64,000 bases of DNA from Aristolochia californica (Eukaryota > Streptophyta > Magnoliopsida > Piperales > Aristolochiaceae): contig JARWKL010000005.1 of the NCBI GenBank assembly GCA_029961685.1, positions 41,391,357 through 41,455,356 on the forward strand, given 5' to 3'. Each line of letters starts with the position of its first letter. Position 1 is the stretch's first letter. Positions 48,570 to 61,101 of this stretch are shown piece by piece. A program made the position numbers and the translations under genes. The notes under the pieces were generated by a model. That model saw only the letters and a list, made by a program, of their open reading frames with translations, made no database searches and was not told where the DNA came from.

Positions 48570-49560
48570 ACATTATGACACCAAAGATTAGGTCATATCT
48601 CCATGGATAGAATTAAAAGATTAGTAAATGAAGGAGTGCTTAATATTTTAGATTGTACTGATTTTAAGACTTGTGTATACTGCATTAAAGGAAAGTAGGC
48701 TAACAAGTCAAATAAAGGTGCCAATAGGAGTTCAAACATATTAGAGATCATACATATTGATATATGTAGTCCAGACATGGATTCACATGATAAAAAATAC
48801 TTCATCTCTTTTATAGATGATTACTCACGATACATGTATCTCTACATGCTTTAAAACAAGAATGAAGCATTATATGCCTTTAAGATCATTAAGGCTGAAG
48901 TAGAAACACAATGAGATAAAAAAATTAAGATCGTGAGATCAGATAAAGGTGAAGAATACTATGGTAGATACACATAGAATGGACAAGCACCTGGGCCACT
49001 TTCAAAGTTTCTTCAAGAACATGAAATTGTTGCCCAATACACCATGTTTGGTTCGTCGGACCAAAATAGTATAGCAAAAAGAAGAAACCGAACATTATAG
49101 ACATGGTGCAGAGTATGCTTAGCAGCTCCAATCTTCCTAGATCCTTGTGGGTTGAAGCACTTAAGACGTCAGTGTATATATTAAATCGAGTTCCAACCGA
49201 GGTTGTTCCTAAAACACTATTTGAATTATGGAAAGGTTGGAAACCGAGTTTGCGATATATGCGTGTTTGGGGATGCCTGTCTAAAGTGAGAATTTATAAT
49301 CCACAAGAGAAGAAGCTGGACCCAAAGACCAATAGTGGGTATTTAATTGCATATGTTGAAAGGTCTCAAAGGTAACATATTTTGTTGTCCATCTCACAAC
49401 ACTAGAATTGTGGAATCAAGAAATGCAAAATATTTTGAAAATGACTTGATCAATGGGAGCAATCCGACTCGAAACATAGTTTCTGAGAAGGATCATTTAG
49501 AATCTCAACCTTCCACCTCAAGTGATAGATTAATTATTGTTTACAGCACACCTCAAGGAC
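48570..49560 (+). pseudogene. copia element 1: pre-integrase and integrase remnant
   Basis: The frames read a pre-integrase HQRLGHISMDRIKRLV motif, then a zinc-binding C..C, then the integrase core with YFISFIDDYSRYMY and a KIVRSDKGEEYYG segment, interrupted by several stops (for example near 48697, 48853, 48911 and 48976). A frameshift leads into 49103-49375, with [20 protein letters not shown] and the C-terminal integrase part. It is not functional. Confidence 0.75.
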
Positions 49561-50582
49561 AAACTGGAGTTGAACAAACAATCATTTTGTTTTCTTGTTT
49601 TACATGTGGATGTCATTTTGCTAGCAACCAATGATAAGGGTTTTCTACATGAGGTGAAACAATTTCTCTCTAAAAATTTTGATATGAAGGATATGGGTGA
49701 GGCATCTTATGTCATTGGCATTAAGATTCATAGAGACAGATTTCAAGGTATCTTAGGTCTGTCTCAGGAAACCTGTATTAATAAAGTTTTAGAGAGATTT
49801 CAGATGAAGGATTGTTCACCAAGTGTAGCTCCTACTGTGAAGGGTGATAGGTTCAATTTGAACCAATGCCCAAGAAACGACCTTGAAAGGGAACAAATAA
49901 AGGACATTCCATATGCTTCTGCTTTGAAAGCCTAATGTATGTTCAAGTTTGCACAAGACCTAACATTGCATTTGTTGTAGGAATGTTGGGACAATATCAG
50001 AGTGATCCAGGATTAGACCACTGGAGAGCTGAAAAAAAAGTAATGAGGTACCTTCAAGGAACCAAAGACTACATGCTGATGTATAGACGGACGGACAATC
50101 TAGAAGTAATTGGCTACTCAGATTCTGACTTTGCTGGCTCTATTAATTCATGCAAATCAACATCAGGATACATTTTCTTGATAGCCAGTGGAGTTATATC
50201 ATGGAGGAGTGTCAAACAGACTTTGACTGCCATGTCCACTATGGAAACCGATTTAGTTTCCTGTTTTGAGGCTACTTCACATGGTGTATGGGTTAAGAGT
50301 TTCATTTATGGGCTTAGAATTATGGATTCTATCTCTAGGCCATTAAGAATGTATTGCGATAATTCAGCTGTTGTTTTTATGGCCAAGAACAATAATAGTG
50401 GAAGTCAAAGTAAACACTTTGACATATACTATTTGGCCATAAGAGAACGTGTTAAAGAAAAGAAAGTGATCATTGAGCACGTAAACACTGAATTAATGAT
50501 AGTTGATCCTTTGACTAAGGGCATGCCACCGTTTAAATTCAAGGATCATGTCGTGAATATGAGACTTGGTTCCATTATGTAA
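49560..50582 (+). pseudogene. copia element 1: reverse transcriptase tail and RNase H
   Basis: Reverse transcriptase begins only at the catalytic-loop region, with the frame HVDVILLATND in place of the usual YVDD, so the first two thirds are deleted and one catalytic Asp is changed. It goes on with MKDMGEASYVIGIKI. A stop at 49933-49935 separates it from the RNase H part, 49935-50582, which is open to the end (GYSDSDFAG, ATSHGVWV, YCDNSAVV, KHFDI, DPLTKG). RNase H would degrade RNA in RNA:DNA hybrids during reverse transcription. Confidence 0.8.
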
Positions 50583-51163
50583 TTTTTCTTTGTATGAACA
50601 ATGTTATTTTAGTGAAATTCTTAATTATTATGATATTTTTTCTCATATTTATATGCACCTTAATTTTGAGAAAATTCATCTGTGTTAGACCAAGAATAAA
50701 CATAGGGTTTATTCATAAAGTATAAGAAATAAATACATAGTAATACATGGAAGGTAATACTCGTCATTAGAGGACCTATCGCCATGATTCATGTATTTAT
50801 TACTTAAATTCAGATTATCGATGGGATTCAGATTACACTAGAAGTGTAGACCAAGTGGGTGAATGTTAACTGCTTCCCTTCTGTTTCAGAAGCAGTGGTC
50901 CAACTTCTATCAAGGAGTAACTTCCATTTCGGAAGTTATGGTCTAGTTCTATCAGGAGTTATAACTCCCTCCCGTTGGCAGTTATAGGAAGCCGATAAGC
51001 TTGATGGAAGCTTGACTTATATATAAAATTTTTGGTCCCCAATCTCGGTCACGAATTTCCCTTCAGTAATACACCATCATATGAGAGTGATCAGAGAGCG
51101 AAAGTTCCAAACCAAAGTGCGAGAAAGTCTTCTTTCTTCATAAAAGTCAGAATCTAATCGGCA

Positions 51164-51430
51164 TTGATGTAGGTAAGTTTCTGGGCTTCCATTTACATTT
51201 TATTCAATGAATTTCATAAGGTTAATGAGAAATTCAATTAGCCTAACAATATATACATAAGTAATATAAACATTTAAATACAATTTTACACTGATTAATA
51301 AAGTTAATATTTGTTATGATCTGCCTTAGATATAAATTATCTTTTTTGCGTTAGACTTTTCCTTGAATGAGGATTATGTGAAGTAACTCTCTTACTTTGA
51401 AGCTTTTAAGTATGCCTTGATTACTTTTCT
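51164..51430. other. Short stretch between copia elements 1 and 2
   Basis: AT-rich DNA without a recognised feature. Confidence 0.35.
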
Positions 51431-54400
51431 TGGGGGAATCCAATTTGTTTTTGGACATAAATGTGAAGGCATCCACCATTTCTATGCCAAGCTCATAACC
51501 TAGCCATGCATGTCAACCATCTCATTCAATGGAAAGACCAACTCAATCAGGCCATGCATGTCCACCTTATCAATCCATGCAAAAGACAACTTAGCTTCCA
51601 TCACGTCCACTTGGCTTCATGCAAGGCAAGCCAACTAAGCTTTCACCATATCCACTTGGCTTTATACAAGGTAAACTAACTCAACATCTCTTGAAAGGCA
51701 ATTCTCTTACATATTTCACAAGAGGAGATGCTCTCCATGATTTTTCTTAATCAAAATACTATCAATCAAGATTCTACAAACAAGTGAACAGATCCTCTCT
51801 AAATTAGCTCTAAGAAAGACAAGTTTAGCTTGTATTTGAATTATTTCCTAAGTTCTTACATTGCATAGGGAAAGTCTATCTTTGACTCTCTCTAAAGAAT
51901 TCTATATGTCCAATTCCAATAAACCACATGTTTGAATTGTTTTGTATAAATAGAACACCTCTTGTGTCATTCATTCATTGAAGTTTCAATTCATGTTTTG
52001 GCTAGAGAAATTCTTCATTTTCTGAGTAATTGTTATATGGTATCAAAGATAACAGTCTTAACCAAGGGAACTTACAATCTTTCATTCAAAAGAGTGTCTT
52101 CCACTCCACTCTCGTCATCCCTCAAGCCTTTTTCAAACGTCCACCAAACTTCCCTCACTCTTCTTCTTTCTTCCTCCATGAATTCAAGCTTTTCTGAAAC
52201 ACCATCCACCACTCCACTCATCTTTGTGAAACTCACATCCACCAAATATCTCCAATTTTGAGATCTCAATGTGTAATGGGATTGTATTGACGGATCTCTC
52301 TCACAACCACCCCAGTTCATCATTGGCAATGTCAATCTTTCCATAATCAGTCCAGCCTACAAAGAATAGGATTTGAGAGACAAGCTACTTGTCAATTGGT
52401 TCAATGCTACAATGACAGAAGAAGCTTTATGCCATGTAGTTCACTTAAGGACATGAAGGCAATCCAAAGTTTGAGAGATGCACCTCGACACAACCCTATA
52501 ATAAATGAAGAAGATAGAAGAACAATCTCTCAATAGGTACATTACCAAGTTCAAAGGCATTTGTGGTGATTTGGTTGCCATTCAAAGTCCCATTACTGAA
52601 GAAGGTAAGGCATTTTGGCTTCTCTATGGTTTGAACTCGATTTATGAGTTCTTTGTCACACAAAAATGCTTGTTTGACCTCCACTTCTACCCTATGAAGA
52701 AATTCTTCTTATGCTCCAAATTCATAACTAGAATTAGTCAAACCTTAGGGCATTCGATCCATACCATGGTTGCAAACAAGACACTCACAAAAATTACCCC
52801 CAAGTAATAACAACTCACATTCATACAACCAGCTTCAAGTAAATTTTCTAAATACGTACACTTCAATCAAAACACTCACATTACACAAACCACACTTCCT
52901 CAATGTAGCAAAAAGAAACCATAATCAAACAATGGATCAGCTTCCACTCATTGTCGAATTTGCCACAAGCCAAACCATACTGTTGAATTGTGCTAGCAAC
53001 AATTCAATCATAATTACCAGTCATAGAACATTTCCAAATACTCTAGCTGCCTTCTCTCATTCCGGAACCAAAGAAGACCCACAACGGGGTGCCGCTACTC
53101 ACATGGCAAGAGTCCCAAATTAGTTTTGTAACCCTACATATTCCTTTTGTCTTAACAATGCTTTATTAGTTTCACAAATCAAGAAGAATCTTCTTTCTGT
53201 CTCAAAATTTCAAAAGACAATAATTATTTTATGGAATCTCACCCAAATTGATTTCATGTAAAGGAAAATTAGAGTTTAACAACTTGAGCTAGTGGTCCAT
53301 ATCTAATTGTATATATCCATTCCCACAAGACTAAGGAGCATTTTATATTACCAAGGCATCTTCATATTTGTTTTGGCATTGAAGGCTTGGACACCCATCC
53401 TCATCAACTCTCTCTACACATGTTCATAGTAATTTGCCTCCAAATTTTAAAATTTCTTCTGTAGATACTTGTATTAGTTTTCGTATGCCAAAACAATCCA
53501 CAAATTGTTAATAAGGACTATAAGCCACTAATTTCGAGTTTTTTTTGTTATTATATCATTTTTCATGGATGATTACTATTCCTTTGAAATAAAAAAATGA
53601 GCCTTTTCGCACCTTTGTTAATTTTTGAAATATGGCAGAGACAATTTCCTTGCAGGATCAAAGTATTCCTTAGTCCAGTTTTCTTGCTCTTTGTTAAATT
53701 TTGCACTATACAAGTCCAATTGACTATGATCAAACTTTTAGTCTACTTTGCAAAAATACAAACTATACGAGTTGTCCTTACCGTTGCTCTATTTTAAAGT
53801 TGGCCCTTACACCAATTTGACATTAATACTACCTTCTTACAAGGTTTAATACAAGAGGGGATTTGTACGTATCAACTTCCAAGGTTTGAACTTCATACCT
53901 ATCCCAATCATATATATTGCCTGAAGAAGGCTCTTTATGATCATAAACAAGACCCAAAAGTGTGATATGCTCGATTCAATGAATTTTTTATTCATTTGGT
54001 TCTAAACCTAGCAAAGTAGACTCTTCCTTGTTTTGTTATAAGCTCTCTTCTTATCATCTATGCTTATTACTTTGTGGATGATAAAATTCTTATTGGTAGT
54101 AATTCTTCTTTTCTCAAAAGATTTGAAACATTGTCGCATAAAACCTTTTTTCAGTCAAAATATATATTTGGAGATCCAAGTTCATCACACTTCTATGGGA
54201 CTATTTCTCACACAGATACAATCTACATGATATTTTACATTGAGTAGGCAAGGAATCATGCACACTAGTTATTCCACAGCTTCTAACACCATTTTTTTTT
54301 TAAAGTCCATCCTCCTCCGACATGTTACACAAGAAAAGGCTACACAAGAAAACATGACCATTGAAATCATGCAAAAAAAAGATATACAAGAGGACACATC

Positions 54401-54445
54401 CGCTCACATTAAAGCCATGCAATTAGATCAACCTCAGTGACCTCA
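51431..54445 (+). mobile_element. Decayed Ty1/copia element (element 2)
   Basis: A probable LTR ends near 52036 and is followed by TGGTATCAAAG (52038-52048), a slightly mutated initiator tRNA-Met primer site. Gag-type sequence follows: NRYITKFKGICGDLVAIQSP and TEEGKAFWLLYGLNSIYEFF (about 52525-52660). A pre-integrase-like piece is at 53370-53515 (LGHPSSTLSTHVHSNLP). Reverse transcriptase is at about 53875-54105 (LKKALYDHKQDPKV and YFVDDKILIG). All parts are broken by stops, and most of the integrase and the right LTR were not recognised. The left limit is approximate. Confidence 0.65.
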
Positions 54446-54559
54446 AGAGTCTTCTAGAATAAGTTCTCCTATAATTACTCACATGTGAGATCCACCACAA
54501 AGATCCTTAGCTATTCCAGATTCTCTAACAAATCATACTCAATCAATCCAAATCAATAA

Positions 54560-55061
54560 AGGAAAATTATCTGAAATATCTTTTTCGCTCGAAGAGCTAT
54601 ACCTCTACCAATGAGTTGAAAATTTTGTTGGTAGAAGGCATTCCATTATGTGCATGGGAGAAAGACCTCTTCTATTGAATATCCAAACTCATTGTGGGAG
54701 TTCAATATCTACGAGTGAACTAAACAATTGGTTGGTAGAGGTCTTTCTCAAAATTACAACTACCAGTGATTTCTTTGGTAGAAGTACTTCCTCTATATTG
54801 GATTTCTACCAACGAATATCATAATTCATTGGTAGATAGAGTTTGCTTCCACTATTGGCAACAAAATGGACAATTTCGTTGGAATAGGTTTTTCCTGGGG
54901 TAAAAAAATTTCTCGAGAAACCTTTATACTAGCGACAATTTTTGAAGTACCAGCAAATTTGTAATTCACTGGGGTAGTTGAGTTCTCTACAAGCGAATTG
55001 CAAAATTCTCCAAGAAAACCCATTCCAACAGCAAAAATTTTAGTTCAAGTTTCTTGTAGTT
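54560..55061. mobile_element. Possible CACTA-type terminal region
   Basis: About ten scattered motifs of the type TTGGTAGA and its complement TCTACCAA, in both orientations, resemble subterminal repeats of CACTA elements. The stretch ends tttcttgtagtt at 55050-55061, one base from the CACTA end consensus (TTTCTTGTAGTG). I could not identify the opposite end. Confidence 0.35.
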
Positions 55062-55099
55062 ACATTCCTACGAATTACTAGTCTACCCCCAAAAATGTT

Positions 55100-56840
55100 T
55101 TTATCACCTTAAGGCTCCACTAACTTTTGGTTGACCTACGACATCCACAAAAAAATGTTGATAAGGCTAATTACAATAATACTCACAAAGGGACTTATGC
55201 CACTCAATTGACCACAACAATCAATTTACAATAGCATACCCTCATTTATAGTTACAACAATTAACATAGTACACTAGCGCAACCCAACAAAGAGATTTTC
55301 CAATAGATCATTAGGCTACACAAGTCTAGACCCACACTAGGATTTTCAACAGCTCATTAAGCACACCACCTTAGACCTTCAAGGGGATTTTCAACACAAG
55401 CTATCTACACAAGTCTTATGGCTCACACAACAGTAAAACCAATTAGCAAACTCCTACTTATTAACCACTACTGCTTCTCTCAAACTCTTTGGGGTGAAAA
55501 CGATCTTCCCTATTAAAGGCTTGACCCAAATTACAAGGATTACTTGCTGATAATGTTGTTCAATATAAATCCTCTCAATATGCTGATTTGACAATCCAAA
55601 CACAAACAAATAGGCGCACAAATCCTAAGTTCCTACCAATGTAACCAGTAACTTAAAATAACCCTTAATAACTTGATTTAAAAATTTAGATAGCTCATAT
55701 AGTCTTTAATGACTTGATTTGAAAATATAGGTAGCTCAAGATAGTCTTTAATGATTTGATTTAAAAATGCAAGCTCATTGTAAATCTGGGATTAGTTTTT
55801 CAAATTGGGAATGCACACAAAATAATTCAATGTAATAATTGAGTTGAAAGTATAATCGACAACTAATAATATGAACTTTATGAATTATTTCACGGTGCAA
55901 TGGCACTAGTTCAATGTGCTCGATTAAGTATAATCTTATATCTCGAAGTTTGAGCATGTAAATATTTGCATTTGAAATCTTATTCATAAATTTTAGTATT
56001 TTTCAAAATCCCTTTCAAATGCCCTCCAATAATTTAGCATATAAGCATGTAAGATATGATTTTAAAATAAAGAAGGATACTAACATTGATTTTGAGTAGT
56101 AGTCAATCTCACAACGACTCACAATACAATGGCTTAATCAAATATGATATTAAAAATATATGGCACACATTCAGCAAACTGAGATCTAAGTATTCAGTAG
56201 GGATTTAAATGAACTAGCAATAAATACTTAGTTCATTGAATAAATCTATCTCTATTGGATTCCTTTCGAGCTTTGGAGGCAAAAACTTCTCAAATCGTTT
56301 GTGAGGTATTAGGAGGCTTGGTTTTCACTATGGGGAGGGAGAGAATTCTTTTGGGGCATGTTTGGGTTAAATTGCACAATTCCCAACATTAATAAAACTA
56401 ATTGTTATGAATGAATAAGCCTACTTTAGCATTTAGCTAAAACAGGTGAAAACTAGGTCCATAAGTTACCAAAAAATAATTAATAAATCCTATTTTTAAT
56501 GATAAACATATTGGTAGCTCCGTTACAAATTTTGAAGACCTAGAGCTTCTAAATCTGCCTTAGACATTCTAAAAAACTTGAATTTCTACTGCTTGTGGTT
56601 GACTCCTATGCTTGCAATTGACTCCTTTATGCACCGACAACTCTTTCTAAGGTCAAACCATCCCATGGATTTGACTCCTCTGGCTTCTACTTCTCTTTTG
56701 TATGGACCATGGCCTGTTGAATGGATATGTTACTAGAAATTTCTTTTCTTTTGGGGCTGCAAGCAATACTTAATAAATACTATTACGAACTTAACTATTT
56801 GCTATCATCAAAACCATCTCAGTAGGGATCTTGAGACTGA
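55100..56840 (-). mobile_element. LTR-like repeat related to those at 35.9-38.3 kb
   Basis: Shares with 36.6-37.0 kb the order ggaggcaaaaact-ctcaaatc, aggcttggtttt-like motif, then TTGACTCCTTT motifs, in the same (reverse) orientation. No coding sequence. Confidence 0.35.
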
Positions 56841-58773
56841 CAGTTTTCCTCCCACAAACTTTCTCTCTCTCAATTTCACAAAAAAAAACTACCGTCTTCT
56901 CATCTTCACAACCCTCATGGCCACCCATGCTTCCATCGGTCTCACAACTACACACCCACCAACGTCTGTTACTTCAATTACAGCTTTAGTTTTCATAAAA
57001 ATGTGTTGCGGTGACGCAATGGTTTCCAGCTCTTTGCTCTCAACATCTTCAAGGTTTCATTTATGGTTCCTCCCCTCCATTTCTATTTTTTTATACCAAT
57101 CAACCTACCATCAATACAATGTTTGAAGAGTGGGAACAAAGAGATCAGCTTTTACAATGCTAGTTCAAAGCAGCTATGGCTGAGGACGCTCTCTCATGTA
57201 GTCAGCCTCAGCCTAGGAGGTTTGGCAAAAATGTGTAGTTATCTATGGAAAGCCATTCAAAGGTATGTGAGATGTACCTTCATCAATCTTTACAATCTCT
57301 TTAAAAAAACCTTGAACTATCCACTGCTGAGTATATCTACAAGTTTTAGGGTTTATGTGATGTTTTAGCTGCAATGCAAAATCTCTTGTTCGACGAAGAC
57401 CAAGTCTTTTTGCTCCTATACGGACTAGACACTATCTACAAATATTTTTGTCACCTCTATGTTGCGCGCTCCCATACCCCCCTAATAGGAGGAAGTGGCA
57501 ATGCTCTAGAGTATAGAACTTCCTCTCAAGGAGTCAGTATCTCGATCCTTCCTATCAATGTTTATTGTCAATGACAAAAACTATGGCAACGCAAATAAAC
57601 ACTCACGCCAAATCACTTGGTTGACATTTATTGGTATACGTTCCATGGCTACTATCAATCTGAACAAGTCTTTGATGCCTTGGCCACACTCTTCCATTTC
57701 TGAGCCCAAGGATGACCAATGGTTTCCAGATACTGCACCACTGCCCTCGTGACCAAAGAGGCATGTTATCTTCCTTGTCTTCTTATCAAGGTACAAAGAA
57801 GGTATGTGTGGGGATGACAACCTTCTATCCATTGCTGGAAAAGAGTCAAGTAAAGTTGTCTTTCCCATATGGTATGTTTCATCATAAAAATACTTTTTCA
57901 GTCCATCAAATTACCAAAAATCTATTATTTGTTTCTCAACTTACTATCAACTTACTAATTATAAACATTACATTCTTGAGTTTCACCCTCAATTTCTATT
58001 TCAAACTTCACAAGATCAAAATTTCTTTTCAAGCACACATGTTTCTTGGCCAAGATTGTTTCCAAGTTTGAGTGCGAGTATTGAAAAAGTGATATCAAGG
58101 AGTTTAAGATGCTTCCTAATTATGATTTGTATCTTTTATGTTTTAATTAGAAAGTTATACTTTGGGTGTAATCGGGTAAACTGGAAAAGTAGAATGAGTT
58201 TGTATTTAGGAAATTTTTACTCTATTAATATAGGTGTCTAGAGGAGGAGGAAATACCCGTTGATCTCTCTCCCCTCTCTTCTATCAACGTGTTGTCTCTC
58301 TTTCTCTTCTCTTTTCTCTCTCATATTCTCCTCCTCCTCGAGCATACCCGCCTTATAAAACTCAACTGTTTCTATGTGAAGGATCCTCAGAATGGAGCAA
58401 TCAAGGCAAGTGGGACAATGCATGATGGCTTGTACTATTTTCCACAAGATGAGGATACTCTTGCAATCACCACTGATTTACTCACTACTCTTTGGCATCA
58501 AAGATTGTGTCTAACATCTCTCATATCTATTTCAGCATTAGTTTCAAACACGTTTCACCCCAAATTTAAAGTTTATTCAACTGATAGTTTTTTTTTGTTG
58601 CCAAATGGCCAACAAGCTCATCTTCCTTTTTCTCTTTTAGTTTAAATATAATGCCAATAGGCCACTAGAACTAAGATAAAAAGCTTGGCTATAAATATTA
58701 CATGCTCTTTGTGGATGATTACATGCTCTTCAATCCTCTCCTGTATAAGATTGAAGCCTTTAGTACCTTTGTG

Positions 58774-60116
58774 GGGGGTGGTTAGTCAACGTGAACTTGA
58801 ACTTGAAGTTCATGTGATTACATGCTTCATTCACTTGAAGCCGTTAGTGGTGCACCTCCTCCAGCTTCAAGCGAATGAATCAGGATTCCGCCCAAAATCC
58901 CGATTCATCTGGTTGAAGCAGTCGGGGCTGCTCTCGTGCCCTGAAGACCTCCCAAAAAAATTTCTTTCCTCTCGGCCTCCCTCTCTCTTCGCCTTCTTGC
59001 TGCTCTCCCCCTCTCGGCCTCCCTCTCTCTTTGCCTTCTTGCTGCTCTCCCCCTCTCGGCCTCCCTCTTGCTCTCACACTGGCTTTCCCTCTCAGCCTCC
59101 CTCTCCATTCTCACTAAGTTCATTGTCGTCTTTCCCTCCCTTTCTCATAAACTCCACCAACAAGGGTAATTTCTCTAAACCTTCGTGGTGGACTACTGAA
59201 ACTCTTGCTTGAAGCAATTGACAGCGTTGATTTCCTTTTGAACGAGTCGTGATCTTGAATGATTGGGCGTTTGATTCAGAGTTCAAACCAACCAAGAGGC
59301 CCCCTCTCACGTCTGGTAGTGGATTTGGTGAAAGTCCAAATCCAGATCAAGAAAACGCTCTGCTCTTTCTTGCGTCCTTCTTTTGACTCTTTACAACGTC
59401 TTTTTTAATCATCTTTGGACTCCTCACAACTGCTATTAAAACTTCGGATTTATCATCTCATTTATTCATATCATCTTTGTTTTTCTTTTTTTTGGGCAAA
59501 TAAGCATGGCTGGATTGGGGACCCATGTTGTATTTGCCCAAAAATCTTTATTTATTTATTATATTATATTCATTTTTTATTATTGTGTTAAATTAGTGAT
59601 TTAAGAGTGGTAATTAAAATATTATTAAAGTTAACACTAGATCAATTATTTTTGTTTAATTATTCCTTTTATGAGTTAAAATATAAATTATGTTATGAAT
59701 AAATAAATAAATTTATTTATTATATTCTTTTATGATATTTTAAATTTTTATTTATTTATTTATAATTAATCAATGTACACTTAATTGTCACACGTAATTA
59801 TTGTATTAATGTACAATCAATAGGAATCATTAATTAATATAATTAATATATTATTTAATTAATTACTTATTAGGGTAGTAATCATTTTTTTTGGTTAATT
59901 TGGTGTTTAAGTATATATGTTCTATTTAAGCATATTATTACAAGTTACTCATTCTCTTGTTTTGATTATATTTTTCACTTTGAGTCACTAACACGGGAAA
60001 CTGTTTTCCAGTACACTTGAACTTGTCCACCTTAACACCTAACTTGAATTTGAACTTGAATTAGATCATTTACTTGAATTTGATTTTGAAGTTGAACCAA
60101 AGGTTCACTAACTCCC
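58774..60116. mobile_element. Non-autonomous Mutator-like element inside copia integrase (copy B)
   Basis: 1343 bp, with ends GGGGGTGGTTAGTCAAC and, in reverse complement, GGGAGTTAGTGAAC. It is flanked by acctttgtg (58765-58773) and aactttgtg (60117-60125), a 9-bp duplication with one mismatch. The copia integrase frame is continuous if the insert and one duplication are removed, which confirms the borders. AT-rich arm on the right (about 59550-60000) and a pyrimidine-rich core (58935-59160, purine-rich on the minus strand). The arm is related to the element at 26762-27787 in reverse orientation. No transposase. Confidence 0.8.
59492..59541. repeat. Short hairpin inside copy B
   Basis: ttgggcaaata (59492-59502) and tatttgcccaa (59531-59541) form a perfect 11-bp stem; the loop contains a second short pairing, CATGG with CCATG. 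Confidence 0.8.
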
Positions 60117-60137
60117 AACTTTGTGAAGTTCAAACAC

Positions 60138-60234
60138 ATGGATGAAAATCAGCTCTCTCAAAAGATCAAAAGCCTCCATTCAGATGGAAGGAGTGAGTCA
60201 TGGATGAAAATCAGCTCTCTCAAAAGATCAAAAT
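60138..60234 (+). repeat. Local 61-bp tandem duplication in copia integrase remnant
   Basis: atggatgaaaatcagctctc and the following 13 bp occur at 60138 and again at 60199. The duplication shifts the integrase frame. Confidence 0.8.
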
Positions 60235-60308
60235 CAGCTCTTCTCTATTTACAGCTTACATGCAGCAACATGGGATGCTTTATGGTGTTTCTTATCCAAA
60301 GCATTAAT

Positions 60309-61101
60309 GACATAAATAAATAGGATTCGTTTATTTATTTATTTATTTATTTATTTATGTCTCCAAACTGTTTAAAGTTTGTTATCGAGTAAGATGTTTA
60401 ATTAGAGTTTCCAAATTCATTTTTGCTGAGATAAATACGTGCATCTTCAGTCTGCTCTACCACTTATTTTGATCGTTGCAACAACTCCATTTCAAGTCAG
60501 TTCATTTCAGTCATCCATTATCCTCTAGGGTTTACCTACCAATTAGATAATCCTCTCCAAATTCAATAGCATTACTCATTCGGTTAATTCATCATCGATA
60601 GAGAGCAGCTTTACGCAAACTAAATATATCCATTTAATCTAACACATAGATTAAGATTCGATATCCCGGTTAAGAGGGAGAGAGAAAACAACTTTGATTT
60701 AGGGTTAATTACTCGTATACCATTGAGATATGTTATACACCTCTAACATTCAATTAATCTCTATATGCCCTTTTAGCTTCAAAGTATACATGTGATTAAC
60801 CCTTTTCTTATGGGGATATTTATCAAAATAAAGATTAAAAAAATTATTTACCTTAATAATGAACCCTATACTTCCTTCCTCTTGTTCCTAATTAGAAAAA
60901 AAAGTGAGATTAGTAGAATTGTTAACTTAGTAAAAATACATAAAACATTCACGAACTGATGAATTCAGATACTCCTCATACACCTTGAAGAAATAAAAGA
61001 AAGCAAAGACAGGTTTTAAAAAGGCTACGAACCTCAAATTAAATAAAGAAAAGAAAAGAAAAGAAAATTGCAGTTCATGATTGCCCGGTAGATCTCAATC
61101 C
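60309..61101. other. Intergenic; (TTTA)n at about 60328-60358
   Basis: An ATTT/TTTA microsatellite of about seven units just after the copia remnant, then AT-rich DNA without a gene. The right end would be 3' flank of the small minus-strand ORF. Confidence 0.4.

Larger units (their letters stand above)
46444..51163 (+). mobile_element. Decayed Ty1/copia LTR retrotransposon (element 1)
   Basis: LTRs at 46444-46718 and 50864-51163 share long stretches such as aggaagccgataagcttgat and cagtaatacaccatcatatg. The right LTR begins TGTTAACTGC after gaccaagtgggtgaa. In between, on the plus strand, are gag (about 47600-48175), a CCHC zinc knuckle, pre-integrase and integrase, the end of reverse transcriptase, and RNase H to 50582. 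The order gag, integrase, reverse transcriptase, RNase H defines copia. Numerous stops and frameshifts and a deletion of most of reverse transcriptase make it inactive. No target duplication was found. The leader at 46800-47000 is unusually GC-rich. Confidence 0.85.
56860..60308 (+). mobile_element. Decayed Ty1/copia element (element 3), split by another element
   Basis: Gag remnants run from about 56917 to 57430 (FEEWEQRDQLL in one frame, then GLCDVLAAMQNLLFDEDQVF and LLLYGLDTIYKYF). The stretch before integrase, TKNLLFVSQLT (about 57915), and the pre-integrase DGLYYFP...LWHQRL (about 58430-58510) follow. The integrase starts YMLFVDDYMLF (about 58690-58725), continues KIEAFSTFV, and is then interrupted at 58773. 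It resumes at 60126 with KFKHMDENQLSQKIKSLHSD and AYMQQHGMLYGVSYPKH. Many stops and frameshifts. No reverse transcriptase or LTRs were recognised. Confidence 0.75.

Noticed and set aside
46444..60308. Endogenous pararetrovirus
   Set aside because: The gene order gag, integrase, reverse transcriptase, RNase H with LTRs identifies Ty1/copia; no movement protein or coat protein-like pararetroviral region is seen.
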